In this document: one piece after another, positions 1 through 11,644 of the stretch
Numbering within the stretch: the stretch's first letter is position 1
Layout: every line of letters starts with the position of its first letter
Source: Paraphysomonas bandaiensis
Taxonomy: Eukaryota; Chrysophyceae
Direction: 5' to 3'
Length of the DNA stretch: 64,000 bases
Assembly: GCA_965644295.1 (NCBI GenBank)
Contig: CBFFRP010000219.1
Span: forward strand, 179,834 to 243,833
The notes under the pieces: generated by a model
Seen by the model: the letters and a program-made list of their open reading frames with translations, nothing else
Told to the model about the DNA's origin: nothing
Database searches by the model: none
Translations under genes and position numbers: made by a program

Positions 1-25
1 TTGCATCAGTACGAGATGAAATGAT

Positions 26-898
26 ATGAATGAGTATAGGTTTCTGGCTGACATTCCAGCTGTTGATCTTGAGATGCAAGGTTTTACGTATTCTCAGGAA
101 CAGCATTTGCAGGTACTCGCACTATTGCCGGTGTTTCATGTAATAAATAGTTTTACATAGGGTGGCATGGCACCTTTGCGACAAAAAATTAGCCAAGAAC
201 AGCTTTCTCCAGATGTTATACGTGCAATTCAGAGAGACGTGTCAACTCCTGCTCAAGCCCAGAAAATTTTAGAGATTATTGAACAAGTCGTATCGTTTGT
301 GAGTGCGACTGGGGGGTCGTTGGTACAGTCTTTAAGCGAAGATGTTGGTGATATGTTGCTCGAGAAGTATATGAGAAGTGTGTTACTGATTGACGAAGTT
401 GTTGGCAGCAGAACGGTACTCCAACATGTAAGTTCATACTATGCTTATCACAGTTTTCTTACAATTTAGTAGACGGCATTGAAGCACTTGGAGTCTCTAT
501 GGGAGGTATTGTCAGATATCACTTGTTGTGATGCATTTAGTAAAGTTCATGCTGCATACAAAAAACCTATAAGCGAAAGGTAAATCACATGCGATGCTAC
601 TGTAAGTTTGTCAAGTGGTTTATGTTGCAGTGCAAGGGAGGACCTTATCAGTGCCTTTTCTAACCCATCCTTCAATTCGAGTAAAATTTTATCGGTACTG
701 AAGTCTTTTATACTGGAGTCGCTTCAGGAAAAAATAATGGCGGAAAACACACCTGTATTTGAATGTCTCGTGAACCTTGAGGTAGATGGTGTATTTCTAG
801 CTGATGCAGAATGGTTTGTAAATAGCTTTCCATATTCGATTACAATCGCTGAAGTTGTCGATGCATTTGATATTATCAAAGAAAGTCGTAAGATTTAA
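26..898 (+). CDS. RNF213-like (mysterin) E3 ubiquitin ligase, C-terminal exons only
   Basis: The 3' end of a gene whose start lies outside the window. Four exons can be read (about 26-112, 161-427, 473-579, 631-898), joined by GT-AG introns of 45-51 nt, giving about 240 residues before TAA. RNF213 is a giant AAA+/RING-type ubiquitin ligase. The order of conserved segments fits its C-terminal domain as I know it from vertebrates: a GG-x-PLR start, then a long helix ending FVSATGG, then LKHLESLWEVLSD, and a final segment near a VNSFP motif. No RING or AAA module is in view, so the assignment rests on C-terminal similarity only. The intron-2 acceptor is chosen as TAG at 470-472, because the acceptor three bases earlier would bring in a stop. 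The upstream in-frame TGA at 17-19 should lie in an intron. Confidence 0.68.
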
Positions 899-1035
899 TA
901 CTTGAGTTAAGATAATTCATATTTGATCCACTTACTTGTGAGTAGTTTTCCGTACCAGCAAGCTAGATGCAGAACACAATTGTAAGGAAACGTATGGAAA
1001 TGACTTCGCAACAAGAATATTACTTGAGAGTTCAA
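899..1035. other. 3' flank of the RNF213-like gene
   Basis: Short AT-rich stretch between the stop codon and the first dispersed repeat. I see no coding potential or obvious RNA gene in it. Confidence 0.5.
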
Positions 1036-1525
1036 ATACTACATCTGATGCTTAATATGATTAGAAGTAGTGGTACCCAGTTCTTTCAGGGTTATTCACG
1101 TCGTATCATACACATAGCATTCTAGTCAGTTGCGCCAGCAGCGGTTAAGTATGATGTATATAAACCTCGTGCGACCACATTCATCATCACATATATGTAC
1201 GAATTTCAATACCTAGCAGCTGCTATTCTCTCAGCATCCTTCTGTGGTAGGTGTACATTTGTTGTAGTCATTATTAATATATATAAAGATCCCATTTAAT
1301 ATTCTTTTTATTCTTAATCTTAATCAGGGAGCACCTATTTTTTCTTACAGTAATCAAGCCAAAGGTAGCTATACAATCTTGATACTTGGCTTTCAACAGC
1401 ATGAGGAGGAGCTATAATTTATCCGAAGGATAAGGAGTATCGTCCCTTGTCCAAGTTTAATATAGCGTTTTCAAAATTTTGAGCGCTGGACGGTATAGCC
1501 TCCTTATTACCTGGGTTTACATGTA
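1036..1525 (+). repeat. Dispersed repeat family C, copy 1
   Basis: This segment aligns with 11645-12230 over several blocks in the same order: CTTAATATGATTAGAAG with a following TTTCAGGGTT, a TTCTGTGGTAG block, a CAGGGA block and GGATAAGGAGTATCG. The last part contains an imperfect inverted pair, GATAAGGAGTATCG against the complement of the GGTATAGCCTCCTTATTACC segment. Both copies have a TATATAAA-like box. No ORF is shared, so it is probably a non-autonomous mobile element or an old retroelement fragment. Confidence 0.6.
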
Positions 1526-1867
1526 ACTATATAGTAATGAGCAAGGGGAAGGACCCCTATTTACCCTCTCTCCCCTTGTTTTTAGGTTTTTCATAGAATA
1601 AATCAAATTAAACATACACTTGAAAATTACCCTTTACTGGTGAATTCAAGGAAAGGAAATATATTGTAAATAATTTACTGACAGGGTATATTTAGGGTTA
1701 GAATTATATATTTTAAAGATATAGTAATAATAAATTTCATACTTATAAAAGGCCTCAACAAAGTCGGATAATAGTTTTCTCGTGAAAATTGGGATGAGAT
1801 TATAGTACAGAAAGTTATTCTAAAATCTAGCAATAGATTTGACGGCAATTGATTGTCCTGTTGAACT

Positions 1868-2345
1868 TTCAACAAAGTCGGACTCGCACCTCTTCGTGGT
1901 GTACTGGGAGTACCGGATATATTTCTCGGGGACACTAACGTGAGCCACATATATAGTCTGCAGCCAATTTTCTGCTCAATGTACCCTTGTATGGTACAAG
2001 GGACACTAATAAGAGTCATTTGTGTAGACGTCTTTAGGCCTTGACGAATAGACAGGTATCCTGGAATGAGGTGCATCTAGGGTATTATACTGCCTGCTGA
2101 AGTCAAGCATTCGGGCTGTTTACCTTAAGGACTCAAAAATTCTAATGTGAGCAGATGTCAGATGTCAGGTATATCGACATTCTGCTTGCTCACTGCTGCG
2201 TTTGCTTTGAGTGCTAAAACAAACGTGGGTGCACCTTGGTGCTGTGGTGACGCAAAAACAGCTTGTAGTGTTAAACAGTTGGATATCAGAGTTAAGCACC
2301 AGTCAGTTAAATTGCAATGCTAAATTAGTTCTGACTCTTAAAAAG
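1868..2345 (+). repeat. Composite dispersed repeat B+A, copy 1
   Basis: Begins AACAAAGTCGGACTCGCACC and continues through a block around GTAGACGTCTTTAGGCC (module B). A module A block with GTGCACCTTGGTGC and TTAAGCACCAGTCAGTTAAA follows and ends near TTCTGACTCTT. The same two modules recur adjacent and in the same order at 23876-24385 and, inverted, at 37680-38245. I infer one composite element of about 500 bp. It has no coding capacity. The 133-codon reading frame on the minus strand here is a by-product. Confidence 0.65.
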
Positions 2346-3312
2346 CATTTTGTATTTTAGTCCTTCTATAGTAGCAGTTGTCTTTTTTTGGAATCTCATT
2401 GCATCAAAAGATGGATCTCTGACTGCGCTAAATATAAGCTAGTACTATTTTTTTACTTAACGTAGTGTTAGATCAAATTTAGTGAGTGTGCAGGCGACTT
2501 CAAGAAGTTTTAGTATTACAAGTATATGAACTAATGGTATGATAGAGTTATAGTTGTGAAACTGAAATATGTTGACGGCTAAGTGTCGTGTCTAGCTAAG
2601 ATCTGATTATATTGCTTGGTAGTTTACAGAATACAATTGTAGCGAATGTCAATAAATGATGAGATATGTTGATTATGGTTTTACTAATTGTGTGAGTTAA
2701 AGTTCAGCTACTAAAGCTTTTCACTATCCAAATATGAAATTCGGAAAGAGAAGGACGAAGTGGAAGCCGGCTTATGGTTCATTGGTAAAAATCCTCTATT
2801 GTTGTCTTTCTCGCTTTGCCGGCTGGATTAGTAATTAAGGGAGCACCAGACCATCTACTATGAGCGGTATTATCTACTTAGTAGGTATTAATGGCAATTA
2901 TAATTACCGGGAACAAGTAGTTGTTACCAGGTCCTGGGCTGGATAGATCTATCGGCTCTATTTTCAGCTATAATTTCCCCACTGACTCATATTTCGACTG
3001 CAATACCACTAAACTAGGAACCCTCACTGAGGAGAGAAAAGGTTTAACAGTAACATTGTCAATATCTATTAATATTGTTACTGTTTTCAATTCTACCCTT
3101 TCGCTATTTCCACAATTATTTAAATAGTATACATGCTCTGTTTGTAACTTGAAGTTACAGAATGCGCTAACACTTTCATGAAATATCATGGTCTACTGCT
3201 CGAATATACTTTTGGTCTGTTTTTAACACAAGATATCATGGCCACAACTCCAGCACCAAGTAAAGGTACGGTTGTATACTGAACCACTTTAGATTGAAAA
3301 TCGGATATTTTT
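2346..3312. other. Intergenic, with one degraded hAT end
   Basis: AT-rich and non-coding as far as I can read. The only recognisable item is the hAT-end remnant at 2827-2946, listed separately. Confidence 0.5.
2827..2946 (-). repeat. Degraded hAT (CAGGGCCTGG family) terminal remnant
   Basis: Reads ATTAGTAATTAAGGGAGCAC, then CTACTTAGTAGGTATTAATGG, then a terminus GTTACCAGGTCCTG. This matches the reverse complement of the left end of the hAT element at 29460-31850 in the same block order. One end only is present and no target duplication can be seen, so it is an old fragment. Confidence 0.6.
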
Positions 3313-5831
3313 TCACCCAGCTCGAGTTCTGTCGCAATACTTGCAAAGTGAATACTTTTCGCAAGTTGATGTAGAGTATTTATTAGCGCAATAACCTAGA
3401 ACACGATTCATGAATGTATAGTATTCGCAATTAATATATACGACTACCTCTTGACGCGACAAAAACTCCTTTAGTGGAACTTTTCCAAATTCTTCTTCTG
3501 GGGTAAGTAGAATTTTAATAGCTGTTCCAAGGCCAAGAATTTCCAGTTTTCCCCATACGCGACACTTTTCACATGTCACGCAGTCCATAATTCGACTGAT
3601 GTTACGAAATCTGAAACGATGTAAAAATGTAATCAAAATTCACATAATGTGTAGCGGTAAACAAAACCAGTCAAAAACACAGCAGTTCAGACAATGCTAG
3701 AAAGAGGATAATATTTGCGCTGTCTCACCTTTGTCTAAACTCTTCTCGAAGATCCAGAGGGTTCACTTCTTTCCAATACATTCCGTCGCTGCTGTATTTG
3801 TTTGAAGCCTAGAATGTCAACAAAATTATACCGAACCATCGCACAGATGTTAGCGGTCATGTTCACCACACTTATCCGGAAAGGGCTTGAAAGTAAGCGC
3901 TTACCTGGAATAACGCTGACTCGTCAAATCCAGTTCTACATTGAGCAGCTGCTTCCAATGCCTGGTAAGGCAATTGGCTATTACCCCACCCCTGCAGATC
4001 ATCCACGCCACTGCTCTTCCATACAGTCCTTGCTCCACCAGGATGCGGAGAATCAGAGGTCATACTTGTTTCCTTTAAGGAGGGAAGAGCCACAAGCTGC
4101 TTGATAAGATTTTCAACGACAGTCTTTTCCATGTCATCGCCAATAGAATAATCGTACTGAATAAGCACATCAGAAGCCTTGGCAACAGCCCTTGCAACGA
4201 ATAGAAACGCGAAATACAGGTTAGAAAGACGCTGAGGGTGAGCACCGACGGCCTTGATGAACATTGGAATATTGGGACCCCAGCGACCGGAACCACTGTA
4301 ATCATATTCTGTACAAGAATGATGTAGAAAGTGAATAAAGCGAAAAGAATATCATACAGATATTGTCCTAAGATTCCAGGGAAAATATAAACATATTAAA
4401 AATACATACCATCAGGAGGATAATAGTAGTCGCGCGCAATTTGTGTAGAAATCGAACTTTGGAGACCACTAATTAATCTAAACACAACAACATATTATGA
4501 GTGCCCCTTGTAATAAGTCAAGAGTGACGGTGTAGCAATGAAAATAGCGTTAAACAATATCCACGACCGCAATGAAAGATTACTATAACCTGTAAAATGT
4601 CCGTTTTTCAAGGCATGTGTCCGTATCACCTCCACCGAAACAGTTTTCCTCCTGAATTGCTCTCCACACAAGTCTAGCTGATGGGCCTGAGTAGCCTAGG
4701 TACATATTATACAAAGAAATCAAGGTATAAATCTCTCGACAAAATACCAGTAAACTTCTCAGGATTCTTTACAAGGTTAACATATACACTGGTATTAGAA
4801 TACGCAGTCTCTTCGGACATTTCTGTCCACTCCCAACGATCGGCCCACTGCTGAGCCGGGGTAACTATCAGATGTTTAATACACAAGAATAAATTAGAAA
4901 ACAAGACAGCAACCATGTAGCAGAACAACACACTATTTCAATAGCAATACGCAAAACAACAAACGAATACTCTGTTACAGATATAGCATAGATACCACGA
5001 GTTCCATGTGCAGACGAATTAAAAATTGCTACACTGATAGCTTCGTTTCAGATACCTTCTTGCCGCCAACTTTCGGTTGGTCCATAGGCGGCTTCAGATA
5101 TGCTACTCGTACTCTCTGGACTCACTTTTCCTAATCTGCCACTATTCGCTTTACCCCCTTCCTTGCCATGATCCCCCGCTAATGATATCCACCCGTACTC
5201 GTCATCATCACTGCGCCCTTCGCCCCCTGACCCGATAATTTTTTGCTGTTCTTCAAGCCATGCTTTTGGGATCTCATCCTCCTCGCAAGGGCAGATAGAA
5301 CATCCTTCATTGGTACACATTCCCCCATCGGTATCCCAGAATGGACAGGGCTTATCGAGATCAATTCGAAAATAGCGAAAAAATGGCCTACAGATAAAAA
5401 CATAATTTAATAAAAGAGAAAAATGTCTGACAGAATGGTATGCACGATGCAACACGATATGCACAATCTTGAAACAAGAAGCATGTCACAAACACAACAC
5501 CCATAAGAAGAGAGGTGCCTTATGTGCATGTATGTGTATGTACGTGTAGCAATAGAGGCACCTTTCAGTTATATTTTGCAGCAAAGGAATAAAAAAATTC
5601 GCCACTGCGTCATCGACAGTCTCATACTCACAATTGCAGTCTGTAATCTGTCCATCTAACTTCTTCGTCTGCGGCATACAGCATATGATGAGAGTGTGTC
5701 GGCAGGTGTTTCTATGCAGTTACCTCACACAGCTGACACTTTAAGAAATCATACACTCCTGAGCTGCCGGCACCACTCATGCACAGCACAAGAATCAACT
5801 GAGTAATGCTATAAAGATTAGGTCGTCGCAT
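3313..5831 (-). CDS. ERO1: ERO1, endoplasmic reticulum oxidoreductin 1
   Basis: FAD-dependent thiol oxidase of the ER lumen that re-oxidises protein disulfide isomerase. The gene is read from ATG at 5831-5829 as about eight exons. It begins with a hydrophobic signal-like N-terminus ([12 protein letters not shown] type) and then has: a Cys-rich [13 protein letters not shown] segment; [13 protein letters not shown]; the shuttle-cysteine region [11 protein letters not shown] (C-x4-C); the Ser/Gly-rich loop at 5050-5250; [29 protein letters not shown]; the helical core around 3872-4264; and [18 protein letters not shown], the active-site CxxCxxC motif. All are ERO1 signatures in the correct order. 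The C-terminus at 3313 is Cys-rich. Introns are short except one of about 180 nt after ITE. The extra acidic Gly/Ser loop after the shuttle cysteines is lineage-specific. Confidence 0.93.
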
Positions 5832-5990
5832 GGTGTGTATTGGAAGTATATGGCGGGTGGAACAGAGTGCGTTGTGTCGTCATATCTAGAGCTGACTGCT
5901 GCGCTGCTGACACGTTGCGACGTACTTAACATACATACATACGGCTGTACGCCACTATACGGTCCAGTGCTGGATTCTTCTAGATTATAC

Positions 5991-6085
5991 CTGTAGAAAT
6001 ACCCTATAGGAATACCTGTAGAAATACCCTATAGGAATACCTGTAGAAATACCCTATAGGAATACCTGTAGAAATGACCTATTGG
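5991..6085. repeat. 25-bp tandem repeat, about 3.8 copies
   Basis: Unit CTGTAGAAATACCCTATAGG plus AATAC, repeated head to tail from 5991, 6016 and 6041. A diverged last copy starts at 6066 with ATGACCTATTGG. It sits between the divergent ERO1 and BIN4-like genes, about 160 bp upstream of the ERO1 start. Each unit contains the near-palindrome CCTATAGG. Confidence 0.9.
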
Positions 6086-6388
6086 AGAAACACGGTGAAT
6101 TATATTGGGCTTTGGCTTGTCCGCTGACTGCACTTTTTATACAGGTTTTGAAACCCAGGGATTTTAGGAGCGAGTTTGTGTTTTTGGGGTATCTGACGAT
6201 GGAAAGAATTGGAGTATACTGGTATTGTAGTATCTGCCTGTTGCCCTCTTGTGAAGGAGGAGCGAGTCCATGTCCAATGCACGACATGCTACTACTTCTA
6301 CTTGTCGCGTTGTAATACGAAACACTCCAATCCCTGCAGCACTCTTGAGGTATAACGTGCCAGCTAAACAATTCGCGTGTCTGCAGCA

Positions 6389-7594
6389 ATGGATTCAGAG
6401 AGAAGCAGCGCTGGAGCATCCAGATACAAGCAGTCTCCCGCCCGAGTCAAAACACTTGACATACTTGCGAAAACCACCCCGCTGCAAGAGCAGTCCGTGA
6501 AGAACCTCATAAAATATTGCGAACTTGCGAGAGAGGAATGCGGTGAGGCCGCCACTATGACTGACGGTATTCAGTTTCTTGCCGCTCGGTATGAATGGGA
6601 TGTCGATTCAAGGGAATCTGATTTCAAGGAAGCATGGCTCGCGTCAGAATCACCTCTAAAGCCGAAAACTTCTGTTAGCAAGGAGCTGGGCAATTCTGTG
6701 GATATTGACGTGATGTCTGAGAATACTATTGACAGTAATAGGGTTAGTGCCCCGGTGTCATCAGTCGTAGAATGTGTAATTCAACGTGTTCTAGATATAC
6801 CTTACCTTAAAGAAAGATAGTTTCACGAAGAACACTCTCCTTTGCCAAGTGAACGACCCTGGACTGCAAGTATTAGGTGATACGGGGGCTATTGGGCGAC
6901 TCACAACAAGTGGTGACAAAAAGTCCATTACTGTTGACTTAAAAGGTAGATATTTGTATTTTGTCCTCTGTTGTATATATTAACAGTGATTTAATATTGT
7001 TTAGGGCGACAGTACACTGGGCAGTTGTATCCTGGTCCGACAGTTATGTTTATGAACACATCGCAAATAGGCGCTAAAACAAGTAGCTCTGACAACAAGG
7101 TGAGAATATTACTTTCATGATGTGGCGTATTTTATGGGGTTGGTTGGACGGGAATGATATACAGGTGACGGCAAAGATTGAAACTTTTACGAATGAATTC
7201 TGCCATTTAAAGTTCGATAGAGATCTAATGATAGATCTAGTTGGTACATATTCAGGTGATTACGTGGTTTCTTTTGCTTGGTGGATTGATATTGTTGGGC
7301 CCTTGAGGAAACACGCTATACTATGTAGAAAGTGTTTATTTTTTATACATTTCAGGTGACATGGAATATATACGTGGGCAAGATGATAGTGCTATGGACG
7401 CAAATTTGAGAACACCAAGTTCAACTCGTAAACGAAAGGGGAAAAATGAGGACGACGAAGGTAGTGATGAAGAGCAATCTACTTCCAAGAGAAAAGTGAA
7501 GTCGAAGAACAATAATCCCAAAATTTCCACGATTACTCAAAAAGTTAAGAAAGGAAAGGGGCCTACTAAGAAGAGAAAGAGCACAAAGAAGTAG
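6389..7594 (+). CDS. BIN4-like DNA-binding subunit of the topoisomerase VI complex
   Basis: Plant BIN4 is a DNA-binding partner of topoisomerase VI, needed for endoreduplication. Five exons are read (6389-6773, 6817-6945, 7005-7099, 7165-7255, 7356-7594), giving 312 residues in an unbroken frame; introns are 43-100 nt. The core (exons 2-4) carries LGDTGAIGRLTTSG, then ITVDLKGRQYTGQLYPGPT, then TAKIETFTNEFCHL and LVGTYSGD. This is the order and spacing of the BIN4 core (GDVGAVGR, LDLKG, EAKIEAIMNDF). The C-terminus is a Lys/Arg/Ser-rich, nuclear-signal-like tail. The ATG at 6389 is chosen because the longer frame starts with GTG. Exon 1 (N-terminal 128 residues) has no clear homology. Confidence 0.72.
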
Positions 7595-8326
7595 GTGTAG
7601 TATTGTGTAGTTGTGTCATAGCCAATATTCTTTAATGTGTATCAAGTCAAAGACGACCTTTGCATATTTGTGCGTAAAAAATATAACTATTAATAATAAG
7701 CTTTGAGCTAGTTGCGTATTCTGATGGGTATTTGCTGGCTTGTGTTTGACTTGCGACATTGTTGTGCTGTGCGTATGTGCAGCAAAGTAATAGTGTGCAT
7801 CTTACGATCTTACGTCCTGTCTAGAATCGTATAGTTGTTCCTGGTGGACAAAATAGGTGTAATTGCAGAAATATTTCTCACTGCAATTTGTAGATTTGTA
7901 GCAGCAGTATTGTACTTCGTCGTCATACTCGGACCACTAAGATAAAAACTAAAAACCATAGATTCATGTTGTCCCATTGAATGTTTTATTCTTGATATGG
8001 CAAGTCTGGGAGTTAATACATTTGATGTAGCCTACCAACGTATGGATTAAAAAAAATTATTTGTATAGGACAAATGCTTAATTAGTCCTGACTCTTCAAC
8101 GCCTATTGCTAATAATAAGACATTCACTACTACTGTGCTGTCATGTGGATGTTAATATAGTTTCTTCTACTGTAGTAATTCCTTAAATTGTTCCTCATTT
8201 GCTAATTTGGTTACCCTGGCATATGCGTGTAGCGAATTGAGTGAGAACGGAAAAGCACAGAGGAACAGAGGAATGTGGGCGCCAATCGCCAAAAAAATAT
8301 TGTCGAGTAAATGCTGATTGAATGTA
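7595..8326. other. Intergenic with a short repeat-A terminus
   Basis: Non-coding. Near 8080-8145 it has AGTCCTGACTCTTCAACGCC followed by TATTGCTAATAATAAGACAT. This is the recurrent right end of repeat module A found at many other places in the window. Confidence 0.55.
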
Positions 8327-9564
8327 CTAATACAATAGCTCTTTGTCTACTGGTGTTACCATACCTTTCCCATCTATAAAACACTGCAAGTTTTTTTCGA
8401 ATACATCCCACCCTAGTTTAAAATAATCTTCTGTATAATCCGCGTTGTGGGAGGTAATAAGCAACCTATCGTCTGGGACACTCCAGAGTGGTGAAGTTGT
8501 TGGAAGTGGTTCAGTAGCAAACACATCTAAAGCAGCGCATATGTGTTTATGTTCTGGCTGTGTGAGGGCAGAATACAATGCCTCTTCGTCCACAGCACTG
8601 CCCCTATCAAGGTAAAAGACAATTAATGATCATACTACTCAGACATACATACAACAGCAATAATAGATATAAGCGGAAATAGAATCAACATAATTATAAC
8701 AAAATATGTGACGTAACATCCACTCGTCATATACCTGCCGCAGGATATGAAAACTGACAGTGGTTTCATGACGGCAAATTGAGAGGAGCAATACTTATAA
8801 GTCTCAGGCGTCCCAGGCAGAGTGCACACTACAAAATCGGAATCTGCGAACAGATTTTGGCTATGTTCATATTGTTTATCTACTAGGTTATCTCCAATAT
8901 CCGTTTTGGTGGGGTTCCGACGGTACACCACAATTTTCATTCCGAATGACTCTTTTGCTATCTTTGCAGTCGATTTAGCGATATCCCCAAATCCTATAAA
9001 TCCCATTGTTTTTCCTTTTAACACATGCATTGGAAACTTTTCCCATTTCGAATCTCGTCTGTTTGTTTGTAATCGGCATATTTGTTTGTTGAAATATAGT
9101 GCTGCTGTAATGATATACTCAGCAAGACTTGAGGAAAAAGCCCCTCTACCGTTAGTTAGAATGACATCATTCCTATTCACTATATAGCCGGATATAAACG
9201 GAGCCAGTGCATCAACACCAGCATAAAAGCTGTGCACCCACTTCACATTAGATAGATGACTATACCACAAGTCGATAAGGACATTAATATCAGCAGGTTG
9301 GATCACGATAACACCATCTGACTTCTCGATATTACTCTCTTTGAACTTCTCTGCTGTGTCTGCAACAGTAAATTGTACATTGTCAATGGATGGAAGGTAC
9401 TTTAGAGCGGGATTGTCGGGTCCACATACCACTGCTATGTTTAAACCTCGATCAGCAACACGCGCTGATGAAGAGCTCGGCCCACAGACACAATTACGAA
9501 TATAGGAGACCCTGGGGGCGGATCTACGGCATCGGATCAAATGACTAAACTTGAGAAGCATCAT
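8327..9564 (-). CDS. D-isomer-specific 2-hydroxyacid dehydrogenase
   Basis: NAD(P)-dependent oxidoreductase of the glyoxylate/hydroxypyruvate reductase type, interconverting a 2-keto acid and a D-2-hydroxyacid. Two exons: the first runs from ATG at 9564 to about 8736, and the second from about 8610 to the stop at 8327. Splicing restores FISCGR-GSAVDEEAL. Visible motifs are an N-terminal catalytic half, the ILTNGRG substrate loop, the Rossmann GFIGFGDIAKS (GxGxxG), and VVCTLPGTPET. The C-terminal DVFATEPLP...SPLW...ITSHNAD carries the catalytic His and the glutamate of the catalytic pair. The N-terminus (about 30 residues, basic with Ser and Arg) may be an organelle presequence; that is inferred only. 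Substrate cannot be told from the sequence. Confidence 0.88.
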
Positions 9565-9853
9565 TTAGTGGATTAACAATCAAAGATCTGTCAATGACTC
9601 CGTATGTATACATGTATCGCTTATAGTTGTCAGTGTTATTCTTATATCTCGCTCGTATCATGTTGCCAGTATGGCATAGCAGTGCAGCAGCAGTAAAAAG
9701 CTGTTTATTTTATAGGATGAATATCTATAAATCAGGGTTTCTGAAATCATTACTCTGCAAAACCCAGATATTTCACCCAGCGAAGTGCCTTGAGAGAAGA
9801 AGATGCATACTGCACAGATCCCCACACTGCACCCTTCCTTGGAGAGTGATGAC

Positions 9854-10477
9854 TTAAACAGATTCTACCAGCAGCCGCTCGTGCTGAGCCTCTAACTCTG
9901 TTCGAAGCAAGCTGATGCGAATGCGGTGTAGTATTCCGACACATTCACGACGACGAAATCCCGATATCTGGAGGTGGGAATGCACAGCCATGTTCTGGAC
10001 CATGAGCTCCACCTCTATGGCAGGAGGAGAGGGGTGTAGTTACTCAGTACGGTGGTGCAGGAGGAAGTGAGAATGAACCGCCCGGAGCCTCCGTCTGACG
10101 TTTAGATAGCTTACCGTCTCCGAGATACGGCACTGTATATGTGACAGTATTATCTGCTGGAAGAGAGCTGCGGACCTCTTCCTTCATCTTCTTGTGAACA
10201 AATGAGGTTCAGAGGGGGTTGGAGGGGTTGCCTCCCTGCATCTTTGTACCTCTGACTGGCCAACCTCATGGGCAGAATCAATCTTATCTATACATCTCTC
10301 TACATAGATAGCTTGTTCGCGAGCATTTCTATTACACAGCAAGCCGTGATTCACCTCGTCATACGTAATCGACACGTAATACTTGTTCAGCATTCTGTCC
10401 TTGTTAGGCACAGAGGGATCAGCAACTGACCCCTCTGCCAACACTGCCCTAGCCACACTAGTAGTGTCTGCAGACAT
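9854..10477 (-). CDS. Small conserved-looking protein of unknown function, three exons
   Basis: Not recognised. Exons are 10477-10250, 10190-10115 and 10014-9854, joined by a 59-nt intron and a 100-nt intron with a canonical GTAAGC donor, giving 154 residues. The choice is supported because the frame stays open only with these junctions, and exon 3 reads as a basic helical segment (FRRRECVGILHRIRISLLRT) followed by an acidic one. Exon 1 includes KYYVSITYDEVNHGLLCNRN. No signal peptide or membrane segment is visible. An alternative model reads through the second donor and stops at 10044 after a Pro-rich tail. It is head-to-tail with the dehydrogenase, about 290 bp upstream of it. Confidence 0.5.
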
Positions 10478-11644
10478 TCAAATATCTCCCACCATTTATT
10501 CCTCGCCTCAATCTGCACGCTCAGTCGGGTAGACTTTTACGTCTTGGAAGTTCTCATAACGTTCTATATATAGTCCTGCTCAAGCTGAGTGTCGTCTGAT
10601 GTCGAGGAGATAAAATGAAGCACTTCCTGCTAGATATATATTAGTCTGCACTTTGCTCCTCATTTTATGTGGGGTGAACATGAGATTTATTCTTCATATG
10701 ACACACGCAATGAGGAAGAATTCATTGTCGTGTGTGTGTTTTTTTTACCCATTATCGTAGTACAACAAAACTACTACAACAAAACAATTAAAATGCAACG
10801 CTGTATTTTGATTAGACACTTATTTTCAGACATTAAATTGTTTTTCGGCCTGAATTGGGTTCAACTTCAACTTCAATATTCGGTTTGAACAGAAGCTCTC
10901 TGCTATCTTAATAATGAATTTGACAGTCCTTTGTATGTGATTTAATTATATTACACAAGAGACAAGAGAAGCCACAATGATGAGCCAACTTTTGCGCACA
11001 AGTCTCGCAGCGTTAAGTAGTAGGATACCAGAGTTGCACTGGTTAGTAAATGGTAGATGCTTATTTAGCTTGACTAGTTCGTTCATCTAGCTACTAATCG
11101 GGTTCTGACTCTTGAACGCTTATTGCTAAATATACAGACATTTACTACTTCTAACTATCACACGTAAATCAACCCAGGCTTGCATGATAATTAATTGGTG
11201 ACATAATAATAATAGTTTCAATTATTAATTAAGCATTCTATTATTGGCAATTAATTGCCTTCAAATTAATTGCTAGATTTCAAATATAAGGTGTCTAGGT
11301 GTCATACGCTTGCGGATATCAGTCATAATAATTTGAGCTTTGCTAGATACAACCTCTCACGAACATTGGTAGTGCTACACAAATGCTTCATGCAACGATG
11401 TCGTGCTTTCTTACCTTTTCAGTTGCCCGAATGACCTCGTCTTCCTCATCATCCTCTTTCTCTTCATCGAGTTCACCTTCGTATGCAAGTACACAATTTA
11501 TTAAAAACATCGCACCTGTGATAATTCAGTGCACCTGTGACGGTCAAACACTCCAAGATATTTTCCATCCTTTGTTTGACGAAGAAGATCGTAATGACCT
11601 CAGTGCACGTGACCTATCTTCATACCCTGGAAATTCATATTATC
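10478..11644. other. Intergenic region with repeat-A fragment
   Basis: No gene recognised. Near 10975-11160 there is a diverged module-A copy (GCGCACAAGTCTCGCAGCG, then GTAGTAGGATACCAGAGTTG, ending in CGCTTATTGCTAAATATACA). Ser-rich reading frames near 11400 are low-complexity and unsupported. Confidence 0.5.

Noticed and set aside
1675-2076. 133-codon minus-strand frame
   Set aside because: Lies within AT-rich DNA and repeat module B; the matching repeat copies do not keep the frame open.
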